In this document: positions 42,427 through 52,639 of the stretch, in pieces
How the letters are laid out: every line of letters starts with the position of its first letter
Numbering within the stretch: the first letter of the stretch is position 1
NCBI RefSeq assembly: GCF_030297015.1
Contig: NZ_AP028056.1
Span: 3,110,939 to 3,174,938 of the forward strand
Direction: 5' to 3'
Origin: Brooklawnia propionicigenes
GTDB taxonomy: Bacteria; Actinomycetota; Actinomycetes; Propionibacteriales; Propionibacteriaceae
Length of the DNA stretch: 64,000 nt
Translations under genes and position numbers: made by a program
Notes under the pieces: model-generated
Told to the model about the DNA's origin: nothing
Databases searched by the model: none
What the model saw: only the letters and a program-made list of their open reading frames with translations

Positions 42427-45111
42427 ATGAAGGCAGCAGAGATCGGACGCCGGTACGTGGATTTCTTCGCCGCGCGCGATCACACCATCGTGCCCAGCGC
42501 ATCGCTGCTGTACAACGACCCCACCTTGTTGTTCGTGAACGCAGGGATGGTGCCGTTCAAGCCCTACTTCATCGGCGCCGAGCCATCGCCGTACAAGCGC
42601 GCCGTCAGCCTGCAGAAGTGCGTGCGCACCCTCGACATCGAGGATGTCGGCAAGACCACCCGGCACGGCACCTTCTTCCAGATGCTGGGCAACTTCAGCT
42701 TCGGCGACTACTTCAAGCGGGAGGCCATCGAGTGGGCCTGGGAGCTGGTCACCGGCCCGATCGACGAGGGCTGCTTCGGCTTCGATCCGAACAAGGTCTG
42801 GGTGACCGTGCTCGGTCCGGGCCTGCATCCCGAGTACCCCGAGGGCGATATCGAGGCGATGACCTACTGGAAGTCGGTCGGCGTCCCCGCGGAGCGCATC
42901 CAGTCCCGCGGCCTGAAGGACAACTACTGGAATATGGGCATCCCCGGCCCCGGCGGCCCGTGCTCGGAGATCTATATCGATCGTGGCCCCGAATACGGCC
43001 CCGAGGGCGGCCCGGACGCCGATGAGGACCGCTACCTCGAGATCTGGAATCTGGTCTTCCAGCAGGAGGATCTGTCCGTGGTGCGCGCCAAGGACGATTT
43101 CGACATTGCCGGCCCGCTGCCGTCCAAGAACATCGACACCGGCGCAGGCCTGGAGCGGATCGCGCTGTTGCTGCAGGGTGTCGACAACATGTACGAGACC
43201 GATGAGGTCTTCCCGGTCATCGCGCGGGCGTCCGAGTTGTCGGGCAAGAAGTACGGTGTCGATCACACCAATGATGTGAGGTTGCGGGTCATCGGCGACC
43301 ATGTGCGCAGCTCCCTGATGCTGATGACCGACGGGGTGGCTCCCGGCAACGAGGCGCGCGGCTATGTGCTGCGCCGCCTGATGCGCCGTTCGATCCGCTC
43401 GATGCGGCTGCTCGGTTATGCCGGCCCCTCGATCGTCGATCTGCTCGGGGTCAGCCGCGCCGTGATGCACGTCTCCTACCCCGATATCGATGACCAGTGG
43501 GAGCGGATCCGCGAGATCGCCGATGCCGAGGAGCAGTCGTTCAGCCACACCCTCACCTCGGGTACCGCCCTGTTCGATATGGCGGCCCAGCAGGTGCGCT
43601 CGTCCGGTGGTCACGTGCTCGCCGGTGACAAGGCATTCCAATTGCACGACACCTACGGGTTCCCGATCGATCTGACCTTGGAGATGGCTGCCGAGCAGGG
43701 GCTGAGCGTCGATCAGGACGCCTTCCGCACCTTGATGAACGAACAGCGTCAGCGCGCCAAGGCCGACGCCCGCGCCAAGAAGGGCGGGGTGACCCAGACC
43801 GAGGCGTACCAGGTGCTGCGCGCCGAGGGTGAGACTCCTTTCCTCGGCTACACCGAACTGGGTGCCGAGACCAAGGTGCGCGGGCTCATCGCCGACGGCG
43901 AGTCGGTGACCTCGGCGCCGGCCGGCAGCATCGTGGAGGTCGTGCTCGCCGAGACCCCCTTCTACGCGGAGTCGGGCGGCCAGGACTCCGATACCGGCAT
44001 TCTGCGCACCCCTGCGGGCGACCTGAAGGTGCTCGACGTGCAGCGTCCGGTGCCCGGTCTGATCGTCCACAAGGTCGAGGTGCCCAACGAACTGGTGGTC
44101 GGCGACGCGGTCACCGCGCTGGTGGATGGGTTCAACCGCCGCGGCGCCTGTCAGGCGCATTCGGCCACCCATGTGCTGCACGCTGCGCTGCGCGAACTCG
44201 TCGGTTCCGGCGCCACCCAGGCGGGCTCCTACAACAGGCCCGGTTATCTGCGCTTCGACTACTCGTCGGTCAAGGGGCTGAGCCCCGAACTGCGCGCCGA
44301 GATCGAGGAACGCTGCAATGTGGCGATCCGCGACGACCTGGAAGTGACTGCCACCCAGATGAAGCTCGAGGACGCCAAGGCGCTCGGCGCGATGGCGATG
44401 TTCGGCGAGAAGTACCCGCCGGTCGTCCGCATGGTCGAGATGGGCGGGCCGTGGAGCCGTGAACTGTGCGGCGGTACCCATGTGCAGCACTCCAGCCAGA
44501 TCGGCATGCTGACCATGCTCGGCGAACAGTCGGTCGGATCGGGTGCCCGCCGTGTCGAGGCGCTGGTGAGTACGGATGCGTTCGCTCACATGGCCGCCGA
44601 GCGGGCACTGGTCAATCAGCTCAGCGACACGCTGCGGGTCCAGCCCGAGCAACTGGGCGACCGGGTGCAGGCCATGGTGGCCGAGCTGAAGTCGGCGCAG
44701 AAGACCATCGCCGAGCTTCGGATGACCCAGCTGCAGGCGAAGGTCTCCGGCATCGTCGCCAATGCGACCGACATCGAAGGCGTCGCCTTCGACGCCCAGG
44801 TGCTCGACGGTGTGGACGCTGCGGACCTGCGCTCGCTGGCCGGGCAGGTGCGCGACCAGTTCGGCACCCGCGCCGCGGTGGTGGTGCTGCTGTCCAGGAG
44901 CCCCAAGCCTGCGGTGGTGGTCGCGGTCAATGGCCGGGCCCGTGATCTGGGCATCAAGGCCGGCGAGATCGTCCGGCGTGCCGCGGCAGAACTCGGTGGC
45001 AAGGGCGGCGGCAAGGACGATATGGCCCAGGGCGGTGGCACCCAGCCCGAGGCCGCCCCGCAGGCAGTCGAGGCCGCCCGTCATCAGGTGGAGACCGTTC
45101 TTGGGCGCTGA
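42427..45111 (+). CDS. alaS: Alanyl-tRNA synthetase
   Basis: Class IIa synthetase, 894 aa. The aminoacylation domain starts MKAAEIGRRYVDFFAARDHT, followed by FVNAGMVPFKPYF and the FQMLGNFSFGDYFK region. The editing domain has the zinc-binding HSATHVLHAAL and, further on, CGGTHVQHSSQIG. A C-terminal coiled coil and C-Ala domain end with a Gly/Lys-rich GGKGGGKDD. The ATG has GAGG about nine bases upstream. TTGACA at 42372-42377 may be a -35, but no good -10 follows. The stop overlaps ruvX. Confidence 0.96.
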   Translation: MKAAEIGRRYVDFFAARDHTIVPSASLLYNDPTLLFVNAGMVPFKPYFIGAEPSPYKRAVSLQKCVRTLDIEDVGKTTRHGTFFQMLGNFSFGDYFKREAIEWAWELVTGPIDEGCFGFDPNKVWVTVLGPGLHPEYPEGDIEAMTYWKSVGVPAERIQSRGLKDNYWNMGIPGPGGPCSEIYIDRGPEYGPEGGPDADEDRYLEIWNLVFQQEDLSVVRAKDDFDIAGPLPSKNIDTGAGLERIALLLQGVDNMYETDEVFPVIARASELSGKKYGVDHTNDVRLRVIGDHVRSSLMLMTDGVAPGNEARGYVLRRLMRRSIRSMRLLGYAGPSIVDLLGVSRAVMHVSYPDIDDQWERIREIADAEEQSFSHTLTSGTALFDMAAQQVRSSGGHVLAGDKAFQLHDTYGFPIDLTLEMAAEQGLSVDQDAFRTLMNEQRQRAKADARAKKGGVTQTEAYQVLRAEGETPFLGYTELGAETKVRGLIADGESVTSAPAGSIVEVVLAETPFYAESGGQDSDTGILRTPAGDLKVLDVQRPVPGLIVHKVEVPNELVVGDAVTALVDGFNRRGACQAHSATHVLHAALRELVGSGATQAGSYNRPGYLRFDYSSVKGLSPELRAEIEERCNVAIRDDLEVTATQMKLEDAKALGAMAMFGEKYPPVVRMVEMGGPWSRELCGGTHVQHSSQIGMLTMLGEQSVGSGARRVEALVSTDAFAHMAAERALVNQLSDTLRVQPEQLGDRVQAMVAELKSAQKTIAELRMTQLQAKVSGIVANATDIEGVAFDAQVLDGVDAADLRSLAGQVRDQFGTRAAVVVLLSRSPKPAVVVAVNGRARDLGIKAGEIVRRAAAELGGKGGGKDDMAQGGGTQPEAAPQAVEAARHQVETVLGR

Positions 45112-45568
45112 GTTCCGCCGCGGCGTCCGGCTCGCCGTCGACTGGGGAAAGGCCCGGGTCGGGGTTGCGGCCTGCGACCCCGACGGTCTGCTTGCCTATC
45201 CGGTGGAGACCGTGCCCACCGGTGGGGGCACCGTGCAGCGGCTGGCGGAGATCTGCGCGGAGTACGAGCCGATCGAAGTGCTGCTCGGCTGGCCGGTCAA
45301 TCTGGCCGGACGTGAGGGCCCGGCCGTCCAGCAGATGAGCGAGGTCGCCGACCGGCTGCATACCGGCTTGGCCCGGCCGCTGCGTGTTGTGGACGAGCGG
45401 CTGAGCACGGCGAGCGCGGCACGTAAGCTGGCAGCCAGTGGGAGGACCTCGCGCAGCCGGCGTGCCATCATCGACCAGGCCGCCGCCGTAGACATCCTCG
45501 AACAAGCACTCGAATACGAGAAACGCACTGGCCGGCCGGCCGGTCGTGAATGGCCCCAGGGAGGTTAG
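45101..45568 (+). CDS. ruvX: RuvX/YqgF family 16S rRNA-processing nuclease
   Basis: A 155-aa RNase H-fold protein implicated in pre-16S rRNA 5'-end maturation. The family start RLAVDWGKARVGVAACDPDG holds the first catalytic Asp; LLGWPVNLAGREG and VVDERLSTASA follow, and a final Asp is in IIDQAAAVDILEQALE. The best start is the TTG at 45101, inside the end of alaS and preceded by GGTGGAG; no ATG or GTG suits the family N terminus. The alaS-ruvX-mltG order is conserved. Confidence 0.9.
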   Translation: MGAEFRRGVRLAVDWGKARVGVAACDPDGLLAYPVETVPTGGGTVQRLAEICAEYEPIEVLLGWPVNLAGREGPAVQQMSEVADRLHTGLARPLRVVDERLSTASAARKLAASGRTSRSRRAIIDQAAAVDILEQALEYEKRTGRPAGREWPQGG

Positions 45569-45576
45569 TCGCAGCG

Positions 45577-46734
45577 ATGAGCCGATTCCTCGACGAAGAC
45601 GACTATGACGACGGCTACGACGGCCAGGAGCCGGACCTCGAGCCACCGACGGTCAAGCGCCGGGGTTCCTGGTGGAAGAACCTGCTGGCCATCACCGTCT
45701 CGCTCGCGGTGCTCATCGGTGGCGGCTACTTCGTGTACACCAAGGTCATGGAGGGCTATCTCAACTTCACCCAGGCCGCCGATTATCCCGGACCGGGTGA
45801 GCAAGAGGTGGTCGTCACGATCCCCGAGAACGCGACGTTGACCGAAATGGGCGATCTGCTGGTCTCTCAGGACGTGGTGGCCTCGCGCAAGGCCTTCCTC
45901 CGGGCTGCCGAGAACATCACCGGTTCGTCCGGCATCCAGCCCGGGAACTATCTGCTGAAGACGAAGATGTCGGCGGTCCAGGCCGTGACAGCGCTGATGG
46001 ACCGTGCGAACATGATCAATACCCGGGTCACCATCCCGGAGGGGCTGCGCAATACGCAGGTGGTCGCTCGGCTCGCTGAACAGAGCGGCATCGCGGCCGA
46101 CGAGTTCAACGCCGTGCTGGCCAATCCGTCGCAACTGCAACTGCCCACCTGGGCCAACGGCGCAACGGAGGGCTTCTTGTTCCCGGAGACCTATGTCTTC
46201 GACACCGAGCCGACCGCAGTCCAGATCCTGTCGGACATGACCGCGCACTTCAATACGGTCGCCGACCAGATCGATTTCGTCGCCAAGGCCGAGGCACTCG
46301 GTGTTTCGCCCTACGATGCGGTCACCATCGCGTCCATCATCGAGCGGGAGACCCGCGACCCGGTCTACGGCCCCGACATTGCCCAGGTGATCTACAACCG
46401 GCTGGCGCAGGGCATGCCGCTGCAGATGGACTCCACGGTGGGCTACGCGGTGAACTCCCAGGGTGGCACCGTCACGACCACCGATGAAGAACGCGCGAAT
46501 CCTTCGCCGTACAACACCTATGTGCACCCCGGCCTGCCGCCGGGCGCCATCTCGAACCCGGGCAAGAACTCGTTGACGTCGGCGGTCAACCCGACTCACG
46601 GCGATTACATCTACTTCGTGACCGTCAATCCCGACACCGGCGAGACGAAGTTCTCCTCGGATGCCGCAGGGCACGATGCGAATGTGGCCGAGTTCCAGGT
46701 CTGGTGCCGGGCCAATGCCGATCGCTGCGGGTAA
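45577..46734 (+). CDS. mltG: Endolytic transglycosylase MltG (YceG)
   Basis: Membrane-anchored murein transglycosylase that cuts nascent glycan strands; 385 aa. An acidic cytoplasmic segment (DEDDYDDGYDGQEPDLE) precedes one membrane helix, LLAITVSLAVLIGGGYFVY. A LysM-like region and the YceG domain follow, with the catalytic Glu in ASIIERETRDPVYGPDIAQV and NRLAQGMPLQMDSTVGYA. TYVHPGLPPGAISNPG is also family-typical. The ATG at 45577 follows GGGAGG at a slightly long distance; an in-frame ATG at 45550 lies inside ruvX. No aroE gene lies between this and aroC, unlike in mycobacteria. Confidence 0.92.
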   Translation: MSRFLDEDDYDDGYDGQEPDLEPPTVKRRGSWWKNLLAITVSLAVLIGGGYFVYTKVMEGYLNFTQAADYPGPGEQEVVVTIPENATLTEMGDLLVSQDVVASRKAFLRAAENITGSSGIQPGNYLLKTKMSAVQAVTALMDRANMINTRVTIPEGLRNTQVVARLAEQSGIAADEFNAVLANPSQLQLPTWANGATEGFLFPETYVFDTEPTAVQILSDMTAHFNTVADQIDFVAKAEALGVSPYDAVTIASIIERETRDPVYGPDIAQVIYNRLAQGMPLQMDSTVGYAVNSQGGTVTTTDEERANPSPYNTYVHPGLPPGAISNPGKNSLTSAVNPTHGDYIYFVTVNPDTGETKFSSDAAGHDANVAEFQVWCRANADRCG

Positions 46735-46752
46735 GCCCTCCCGCTGATCTGG

Positions 46753-46765
46753 GATACTTGAGCAC
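46753..46765 (+). promoter_or_regulatory. Probable leaderless promoter of aroC
   Basis: GATACT at 46753-46758, then seven bases, then the ATG at 46766. The box departs from TANNNT at its first base. Confidence 0.5.
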
Positions 46766-47962
46766 ATGTTGCGATACCTGACTGCCGGTGAATCACATGG
46801 ACGCGCCCTGATTGCGACGATCGAGGGCATACCAGCCGGAGTCGGGGTCACCTCCGAGGACATCTCCGAAGCGCTCACCAGGCGTCGGCTGGGTGCGGGC
46901 CGCGGCGCCCGGATGCGGTTCGAGGCCGACGAGTTGACCATCCTCACCGGTGTGCGGCACGGCAAGACGCTGGGCTCGCCGATCGCGATCATGATCGGCA
47001 ACACCGAATGGCCCAAGTGGGACCAGGTGATGGCCCCCGACCCGGTCGATCCCATACTGCTCGCCGAGCTGGCCCGCAATGCGCCGCTGACCCGACCGCG
47101 TCCGGGCCACGCCGACCTGGCTGGCATGCAGAAATACGACTTCTCCGAGTCGCGTCCGGTGCTGGAACGAGCCAGCGCCCGGGAGACCGCCGCCCGGGTG
47201 GCGATCGGACGGGTCGCCCAGAATTTCCTTGCCCAGGCCTGTGGGATCACCGTGCTCAGCCATGTCGTGGAGCTCGGCGGCATCGCCGCGACCGGCGACC
47301 GCTTCCCGACCATGGCCGATCTTCCGGCGATCGATGCCGATCCGGTGCGCTGCCTCGATCCCGATGCCAGCGCAGCCATGCAGGCCGAGATCGATGCCTG
47401 CCAGAAGGCCGGCGACACGCTGGGCGGGGTGGTCGAAGTGATTGCCTGGGGTTGTCCGCCCGGACTCGGCAGTCACAGTCAGGGCGACCGCCGGCTGGAC
47501 GCCAGACTGGCCGGCGCCCTGATGGGCATCCAGGCGATCAAGGGCGTCGAACTCGGCGACGGATTCGAGCTCGCCCGCATCCGCGGCAGCCAGGCCCACG
47601 ACGAGATCGTCCGCGGCGGCAACGGCATCGAACGACTCTCGCAGCGGTCGGGCGGTACCGAGGGCGGCATGTCCACCGGCGAGCTGGTCCGGATGCGCGC
47701 CGCGATGAAACCCATCGCCACCGTCCCGCGCGCGCTGCGCACCATCGACGTCAGGACCGGAGAGCCCGCGGTCGCCGATCACCAGCGCTCGGACGTCTGC
47801 GCGGTGCCGGCCGCCGGTGTGGTGGCCGAGGCCATGGTGGCATTGGTGCTCGCCGAATGCTGCCTGGAGAAGTTCGGTGGCGATTCGCTCGGCGAAACCC
47901 GTCGTAACTACCGTGGATACCTGCGCCAGGTCGCCGAGCGGGGACTGTCGATTCATGACTGA
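46766..47962 (+). CDS. aroC: Chorismate synthase
   Basis: FMN-dependent enzyme making chorismate from EPSP, 398 aa. Signatures are [59 protein letters not shown] and [14 protein letters not shown]. It heads aroC-aroK-aroB: its last eight bases overlap aroK. The start lies seven bases after a GATACT box and probably has no leader. Confidence 0.96.
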   Translation: MLRYLTAGESHGRALIATIEGIPAGVGVTSEDISEALTRRRLGAGRGARMRFEADELTILTGVRHGKTLGSPIAIMIGNTEWPKWDQVMAPDPVDPILLAELARNAPLTRPRPGHADLAGMQKYDFSESRPVLERASARETAARVAIGRVAQNFLAQACGITVLSHVVELGGIAATGDRFPTMADLPAIDADPVRCLDPDASAAMQAEIDACQKAGDTLGGVVEVIAWGCPPGLGSHSQGDRRLDARLAGALMGIQAIKGVELGDGFELARIRGSQAHDEIVRGGNGIERLSQRSGGTEGGMSTGELVRMRAAMKPIATVPRALRTIDVRTGEPAVADHQRSDVCAVPAAGVVAEAMVALVLAECCLEKFGGDSLGETRRNYRGYLRQVAERGLSIHD

Positions 47963-48473
47963 CTCACCCGCGGTGGTGCTGGTCGGGCCACCTGCGGTCG
48001 GCAAGTCCACCGTGGGTGCGTTGCTGGCCGGCAGGCTCGGCGTGAGCTTCTGTGATGTGGACACCGTCATCGAACGCCAACAAGACCGGCCGATCACCGA
48101 GATCTTCGCCGAACTCGGCGAGCCGGCGTTCCGGCGCTTGGAACTGGAGGCCACCTTGGCGGCCTTGGCGGCCGGCGGGGTGCTCGCCCTGGGTGGGGGA
48201 GCGGTCACCAACGCCCAGCTGCGGGCCGCGCTGGCCGGGCATCGGGTCGTCTGGTTGCGCACCACCGCGCACGAGGCGGTACGCCGTGTCGGCGGGTCCA
48301 CCACCCGTCCGTTGCTCACCGGCGATGTGGCAGGCAACTGGAAGCGACTCGCCAGTCAGCGGGCGCCGCACTATGAGGAGGTGGCAACGATCGTCGTCGA
48401 CACCGCCGGACGCACCCCCGCTCAGGTCGCTGCCGAGATCGTCGATCAACTGACCAGCCAGGAGCTTGGATGA
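47955..48473 (+). CDS. aroK: Shikimate kinase
   Basis: P-loop kinase phosphorylating shikimate, 172 aa. Walker A is [35 protein letters not shown] holds the substrate-binding Asp; [21 protein letters not shown] and the lid segment [10 protein letters not shown] are all present. The ATG lies within the end of aroC and the stop overlaps aroB by four bases. Confidence 0.94.
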   Translation: MTDSPAVVLVGPPAVGKSTVGALLAGRLGVSFCDVDTVIERQQDRPITEIFAELGEPAFRRLELEATLAALAAGGVLALGGGAVTNAQLRAALAGHRVVWLRTTAHEAVRRVGGSTTRPLLTGDVAGNWKRLASQRAPHYEEVATIVVDTAGRTPAQVAAEIVDQLTSQELG

Positions 48474-49561
48474 GCACCGTACGTTTCGCCACCGATCACC
48501 CCTACACCGTCGAGATCGACAACGGGGCGCTGCAGAAGCTGCCCTCGCTGACCGGTGAGGCCACCCGGGTGGCCGTCATCTACGCCGAACCCCTGGCCGA
48601 GGTCGCCTTGGAGGTGGCCCGCCTCGCCGGTTCGGCGACCGTGTCGGTGCTGTCGATCGGCGTTCCCGAAGGCGAGGCCGCCAAGACACCGGAGATCGCG
48701 ACCAGCTGCTGGCGCACGCTGGCCGCAGCCGGCTTCACCCGCTCCGACCTGATCATCGGCGTCGGCGGGGGAGCCACCACCGATCTGGCGGGCTTCGTCG
48801 CGGCCAGCTGGCTGCGAGGTGTCAGCTACGTCAGCGTGCCCACCACCGTGCTCGCCATGGTGGACGCTTCGGTCGGCGGCAAGACCGGTATCGATCTGCC
48901 CGAGGGCAAGAACCTGGTCGGCGCCTTCCATGAGCCCGACGGGGTGATCGCCGATCTGGATCTGCTCGGCACCCTGCCCGAGCGCGAGGTGCGCTCCGGG
49001 CTGGCCGAGGTCGTCAAGGCCGGTTTCGTCCGGGACGAGCGAATCCGCGAACTGATCGCAGCCTCACCCAGCGGTGCCCTGGACGTGACCAGCGCCCGGC
49101 ATGCCGAACTGATCCGGCGGGCCGTGCAGTTCAAGGCCGACGTGGTGTCACTGGATCTGCGCGAGTCGACCTCGGTGGGCGGCCGGATCGGTCGTGAGCT
49201 GCTCAATTACGGCCACACCCTGGGGCACGCGATCGAGGCCTGGGAGCATTTCCGGATGCGTCACGGCGAAGCCGTCGCGCTCGGCATGATCTTCGCCGCC
49301 CAGCTGTCGCGCCGGGTGCTCGGCCTTCCGGACGAGGCCGTCGCCGTGCATCGCCAGTTGATCGGTGCGCTGGGATTGCCCACCAGCTACCAGCGTGCGC
49401 CGTTCGCCGAATTGCGTGAACTGATGGGCCGTGACAAGAAGACTCGCGGTCAGGCGCTGCGCTTCGTCGGACTACGCAATCTGTCCGATCCGGCGATGAT
49501 CGTCGCGCCCAGCGAAGCGATACTCGAGGAGTGCTACGCCGAGCTGGGCCGCGACCAGTAG
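48470..49561 (+). CDS. aroB: 3-dehydroquinate synthase
   Basis: NAD- and metal-dependent cyclase at the start of the shikimate pathway, 363 aa. Motifs are IGVGGGATTDLAGFVAASWL, PTTVLAMVDASVGGKTGID, GLAEVVKAGFV and the zinc ligands in NYGHTLGHAIEAW plus RHGEAVALGM. The ATG overlaps the aroK stop. The type II dehydroquinase gene (aroQ) often found next is absent here; a PaiB-like gene follows. Confidence 0.96.
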   Translation: MSTVRFATDHPYTVEIDNGALQKLPSLTGEATRVAVIYAEPLAEVALEVARLAGSATVSVLSIGVPEGEAAKTPEIATSCWRTLAAAGFTRSDLIIGVGGGATTDLAGFVAASWLRGVSYVSVPTTVLAMVDASVGGKTGIDLPEGKNLVGAFHEPDGVIADLDLLGTLPEREVRSGLAEVVKAGFVRDERIRELIAASPSGALDVTSARHAELIRRAVQFKADVVSLDLRESTSVGGRIGRELLNYGHTLGHAIEAWEHFRMRHGEAVALGMIFAAQLSRRVLGLPDEAVAVHRQLIGALGLPTSYQRAPFAELRELMGRDKKTRGQALRFVGLRNLSDPAMIVAPSEAILEECYAELGRDQ

Positions 49562-49596
49562 TCCAGCCGACCCAAGAACCGGGAGAGACCACCAAG

Positions 49597-50283
49597 ATGT
49601 ATGTGGCTGAGCAGTTTGCGATGAACTCGGACGAGGCGCTGCGCCAGATCGACGCGCGCGGGGTCGGTGATCTGGTCACCCACGGCGAGCGCGGCATCGA
49701 CGTGACGATGCTGCCCTATGCGTTGCTGCCCGACGATGGTGGCGCGCGCCGGTTGACCACCCATATGGCGCGCAGCAACCTGCAGTGGCACGATGAGGGC
49801 GCCGCGTTGTGGGTCGTGCACGGTCCGGATGCCTATATCAGTCCCGAGGTCGTCCCTGTTCATGACGGTATCCAGCGCACCCCGACGGTCCCCACCTGGA
49901 ACTATCTGGTCGTCCACCTGGTCGGGCACCTGGTGGTGCACCACGACGACGAGTGGAAACTGCAGTCGCTCTACGATCTGACCGAGCGCCACGAGCCGAC
50001 CTGGAAGCTGGAGAACGGGCCGCTGGAGGCGATCGAGCGCATGCTGCCGGCGATCGTGGGCATCGAGTTCATCATCGACGACGTCATCGGCAAGGCCAAG
50101 ATGAGCCAGAACAAGTCGTCCGGCGATCTCGAGGCGATGGCGACCCAGCTGGCCGACAGCGGCCATTCACCGGAGACCGCGGCAGTGATGCGACGGCTCG
50201 CGTTGCCCTATATTGCCGCTCGTGAAGGGCGGGTCGCCAAGGCCCGGGAGCTGAACATCCGGCGTACCCAGGCCGAACAGTGA
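49597..50283 (+). CDS. PaiB-like FMN-binding protein
   Basis: A 228-aa protein of the PaiB/FMN-binding split-barrel family. Typical segments are [69 protein letters not shown] and IVGIEF followed by KMSQNKS. Bacillus PaiB was described as a negative regulator of sporulation and degradative enzymes; the biochemical role is unclear. It starts 35 bases after aroB with GGGAGAG upstream and may be co-transcribed with the aro genes. The start at 49597 matches the family; an earlier in-frame ATG lies inside aroB. Confidence 0.85.
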   Translation: MYVAEQFAMNSDEALRQIDARGVGDLVTHGERGIDVTMLPYALLPDDGGARRLTTHMARSNLQWHDEGAALWVVHGPDAYISPEVVPVHDGIQRTPTVPTWNYLVVHLVGHLVVHHDDEWKLQSLYDLTERHEPTWKLENGPLEAIERMLPAIVGIEFIIDDVIGKAKMSQNKSSGDLEAMATQLADSGHSPETAAVMRRLALPYIAAREGRVAKARELNIRRTQAEQ

Positions 50284-50338
50284 GATAGTTGTCTGGCGGC
50301 CGTACAGCCGTGATTCGGTGCCCGTGGCAGCGTGGCGC

Positions 50339-50344
50339 TACAAT
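50339..50344 (+). promoter_or_regulatory. -10 box for efp-nusB-car-pyr cluster
   Basis: TACAAT lies 81 bases before the efp GTG in the 142-base gap after the PaiB-like gene. No consensus -35 is visible. Confidence 0.5.
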
Positions 50345-50425
50345 GAACGATTGCGGGTTGACCGCCCATGTGTTTGCGCCGGAGGATTCCGGCGGTTCGT
50401 GAACGCCCTGATCGGAAAGGCAAGC

Positions 50426-50989
50426 GTGGCTACCACCAACGACATCAAGAACGGCACCGTACTCGACTTGGACGGCCAGCTCTGGCAGGTCCTGTGGTTC
50501 CAGCATCACAAGCCTGGCAAGGGCAACACCGTGGTGCGCACCAAGATCAAGAACATCGTGAACGGCAAGACCGTCGACCGCACCTTCCAGGCCGACACCA
50601 AGATCGACATGGCTCAGGTCGACCGCTCCGACATGCAGTACCTGTACGAGGACGGCACCGGCTATGTGGTCATGGACACCACCACCTACGATCAGCTGAC
50701 CATCCCGGCCGAGGTCTTCGGGGACGCCAAGGACTACCTGCTCGAGGGGATGACGATCACGGTCGCCACCCACGACGGAAACCCGCTGTACATCGATCTG
50801 CCGGCCAGCGTCGAGCTCGAGGTGACCTACACCGAGCCCGGTCTGCAGGGTGACCGTTCCACCGGTGGCACCAAACCCGCCACCTTGGAGACCGGTAAGC
50901 AGATCCAGGTGCCGCTGTTCATCACCACCGGCGAGAAGGTGAAGGTCTCCACCGAGTCCGGCGAATACCTCGGCCGCGTCAACGCGTGA
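50426..50989 (+). CDS. efp: Elongation factor P
   Basis: Translation factor that relieves polyproline stalling, 187 aa. The start is a GTG after GGAAAGG. Domain I has the loop [17 protein letters not shown], with lysines at the usual tip; domains II and III follow, with [10 protein letters not shown] and the C-terminal signature [18 protein letters not shown]. The longer open frame upstream (from 50318) covers the promoter and is not used. It overlaps nusB by four bases. Confidence 0.95.
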   Translation: MATTNDIKNGTVLDLDGQLWQVLWFQHHKPGKGNTVVRTKIKNIVNGKTVDRTFQADTKIDMAQVDRSDMQYLYEDGTGYVVMDTTTYDQLTIPAEVFGDAKDYLLEGMTITVATHDGNPLYIDLPASVELEVTYTEPGLQGDRSTGGTKPATLETGKQIQVPLFITTGEKVKVSTESGEYLGRVNA

Positions 50990-51516
50990 TGGCTCATCCC
51001 GCCGACGAGCAGCCGCTTCCGCTGGCGGCGGGCGAACACCCGCCCGTGCCCGGGGCGGTCAAGGTGTCGTCCGTCGACATGGCCGATGCCCACCATTCGA
51101 CGCGCACCAAGGCCCGCAAGGCTGCTCTCGACGTGCTGTTCGAGTCGGACCTACTGGGTCAGGACGCGTCCGTGTCGCTGGCCGAACGGCTGAGCGATCC
51201 GGAGATCACGGTGCGGGAATTCACCCGCGAGATCGTCTTGGGGGTGCGTGACAACGCCATCGAGATCGATCGTCGCATCGCCACGCTGACGACCAGCCAG
51301 TGGCCGATCGATCGGATGCCCCGCATCGATCGCTGCCTGGCGCGGATGGCGATCTACGAGCTCGACTACACCGGTATCGATGCTCGGGCGGCCATCAGCG
51401 AGGCGCTGGAACTGGCCGATGAACTGTCCACCGACGATTCGGTGGCATTCCTGAACGGATTGCTGGGCAGGGCAGCACAGACCCGCCCGGGGAGGAAGGC
51501 CGATGGTGAGCAGTAG
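50986..51516 (+). CDS. nusB: Transcription antitermination protein NusB
   Basis: All-helical protein that binds boxA RNA with NusE during rRNA transcription. From the GTG at 50986 (overlapping the efp stop) it has 176 aa. The NusB fold proper begins near [19 protein letters not shown], and [32 protein letters not shown] and [20 protein letters not shown] follow. The start is uncertain: ATG at 50989 or ATG at 51079 (145 aa) are possible, and the first 30 residues are not conserved in the family. Its end overlaps carA by 14 bases. Confidence 0.92.
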   Translation: MMAHPADEQPLPLAAGEHPPVPGAVKVSSVDMADAHHSTRTKARKAALDVLFESDLLGQDASVSLAERLSDPEITVREFTREIVLGVRDNAIEIDRRIATLTTSQWPIDRMPRIDRCLARMAIYELDYTGIDARAAISEALELADELSTDDSVAFLNGLLGRAAQTRPGRKADGEQ

Positions 51517-52639
51517 CCCAGCCATTCTGGTGCTGGAGGACGGACGCGTCTTCCGCGGGGACGCTTTCGGGGCGATCGGTGAGACTTTCGGTGAGGCGGT
51601 CTTCGCCACCGGAATGTCGGGCTATCAAGAGACGTTGACCGATCCCAGTTATTACCGCCAGGTGGTGATCGCGACCGCGCCGCACATCGGCAACACCGGC
51701 TGGAATGACGAGGACGACGAGTCGAGCCGCATCTGGGTGGCCGGCTATGCGGTGCGGGACCCCTCGCCGAGGCCGAGCAACTGGCGGTCCAGCCGTACGC
51801 TCGAATCCGAGCTGGTCAGCCAGCAGATCGTCGGCATCAGCGGTATCGACACCCGCGCGCTGACACGTCACCTTCGCGAGCGGGGCTCGATGCGGGTGGG
51901 CATCAGCTCGCTGTCCACCGACACGGACGCTTTGCTGGCCAAGGTGCTCGAGCAGCCCGCCATGGAGGGTGCCGACCTGGTCGCCATGGTGACCTGTGCC
52001 GAACCCTATGTGGTGCCGGCCCAGGGCGAGAAGCGGTTCACGGTGGCCGCTGTCGATCTGGGTATCAAGTCCAATACTCCGCGCGAACTGGCCGAGCGCG
52101 GCGTCGAGGTGCATGTGCTGCCGGCTTCGTCCACCTTCGCCGATGTCACGGCGATCGCACCCGACGGGGTCTTCTTCAGTAACGGTCCTGGCGACCCGTC
52201 GACCGCCGGCCACGCGGTCGAGCTGATGCAGCAGGCGATGCGCGCCGATCTGCCGGTCTTCGGCATCTGCTTGGGCAACCAGGTACTCGGCCGGGCCCTG
52301 GGATTCGGTACCTACAAGCTGAAATACGGTCACCGTGGTATCAACCAGCCGGTGCTCGACCGGGGATCCAACCGGATCGACATCACCTCGCACAACCACG
52401 GTTTCGCTGTCGATGCTCCCCGCAACGAGCAGATCGAGACCGACTTCGGTACCGTGCACGTCAGCCATATCTGCCTGAACGACGACGTGGTCGAGGGCTT
52501 GGAGGTGACCCGGGACGGCAAACTGACGGCCTTCTCGGTGCAGTACCACCCCGAAGCCGCCGCAGGCCCGCATGATGCGGAATATCTGTTCGACCGCTTC
52601 GCCGATCTGATGTCGGCGCACAAGGAGGGTGCTCACTGA
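51503..52639 (+). CDS. carA: Carbamoyl-phosphate synthase small chain
   Basis: Glutaminase subunit, 378 aa. The N-terminal domain starts [19 protein letters not shown] with [14 protein letters not shown]. The class I amidotransferase domain has [10 protein letters not shown], the nucleophile in [33 protein letters not shown] and the His-Glu of [11 protein letters not shown]. The Asn after CLG replaces the His of E. coli CarA (GICLGHQ), which I recall as usual in actinobacteria. GGGGAGGAAGG precedes the ATG, which lies within nusB. The pyrR-pyrB-pyrC genes that often precede it in actinobacteria are absent. Confidence 0.96.
   Translation: MVSSSPAILVLEDGRVFRGDAFGAIGETFGEAVFATGMSGYQETLTDPSYYRQVVIATAPHIGNTGWNDEDDESSRIWVAGYAVRDPSPRPSNWRSSRTLESELVSQQIVGISGIDTRALTRHLRERGSMRVGISSLSTDTDALLAKVLEQPAMEGADLVAMVTCAEPYVVPAQGEKRFTVAAVDLGIKSNTPRELAERGVEVHVLPASSTFADVTAIAPDGVFFSNGPGDPSTAGHAVELMQQAMRADLPVFGICLGNQVLGRALGFGTYKLKYGHRGINQPVLDRGSNRIDITSHNHGFAVDAPRNEQIETDFGTVHVSHICLNDDVVEGLEVTRDGKLTAFSVQYHPEAAAGPHDAEYLFDRFADLMSAHKEGAH

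Noticed and set aside
42331-45084. 917-codon ORF antisense to alaS
   Set aside because: Shadow frame; alaS has all class II motifs on the plus strand.
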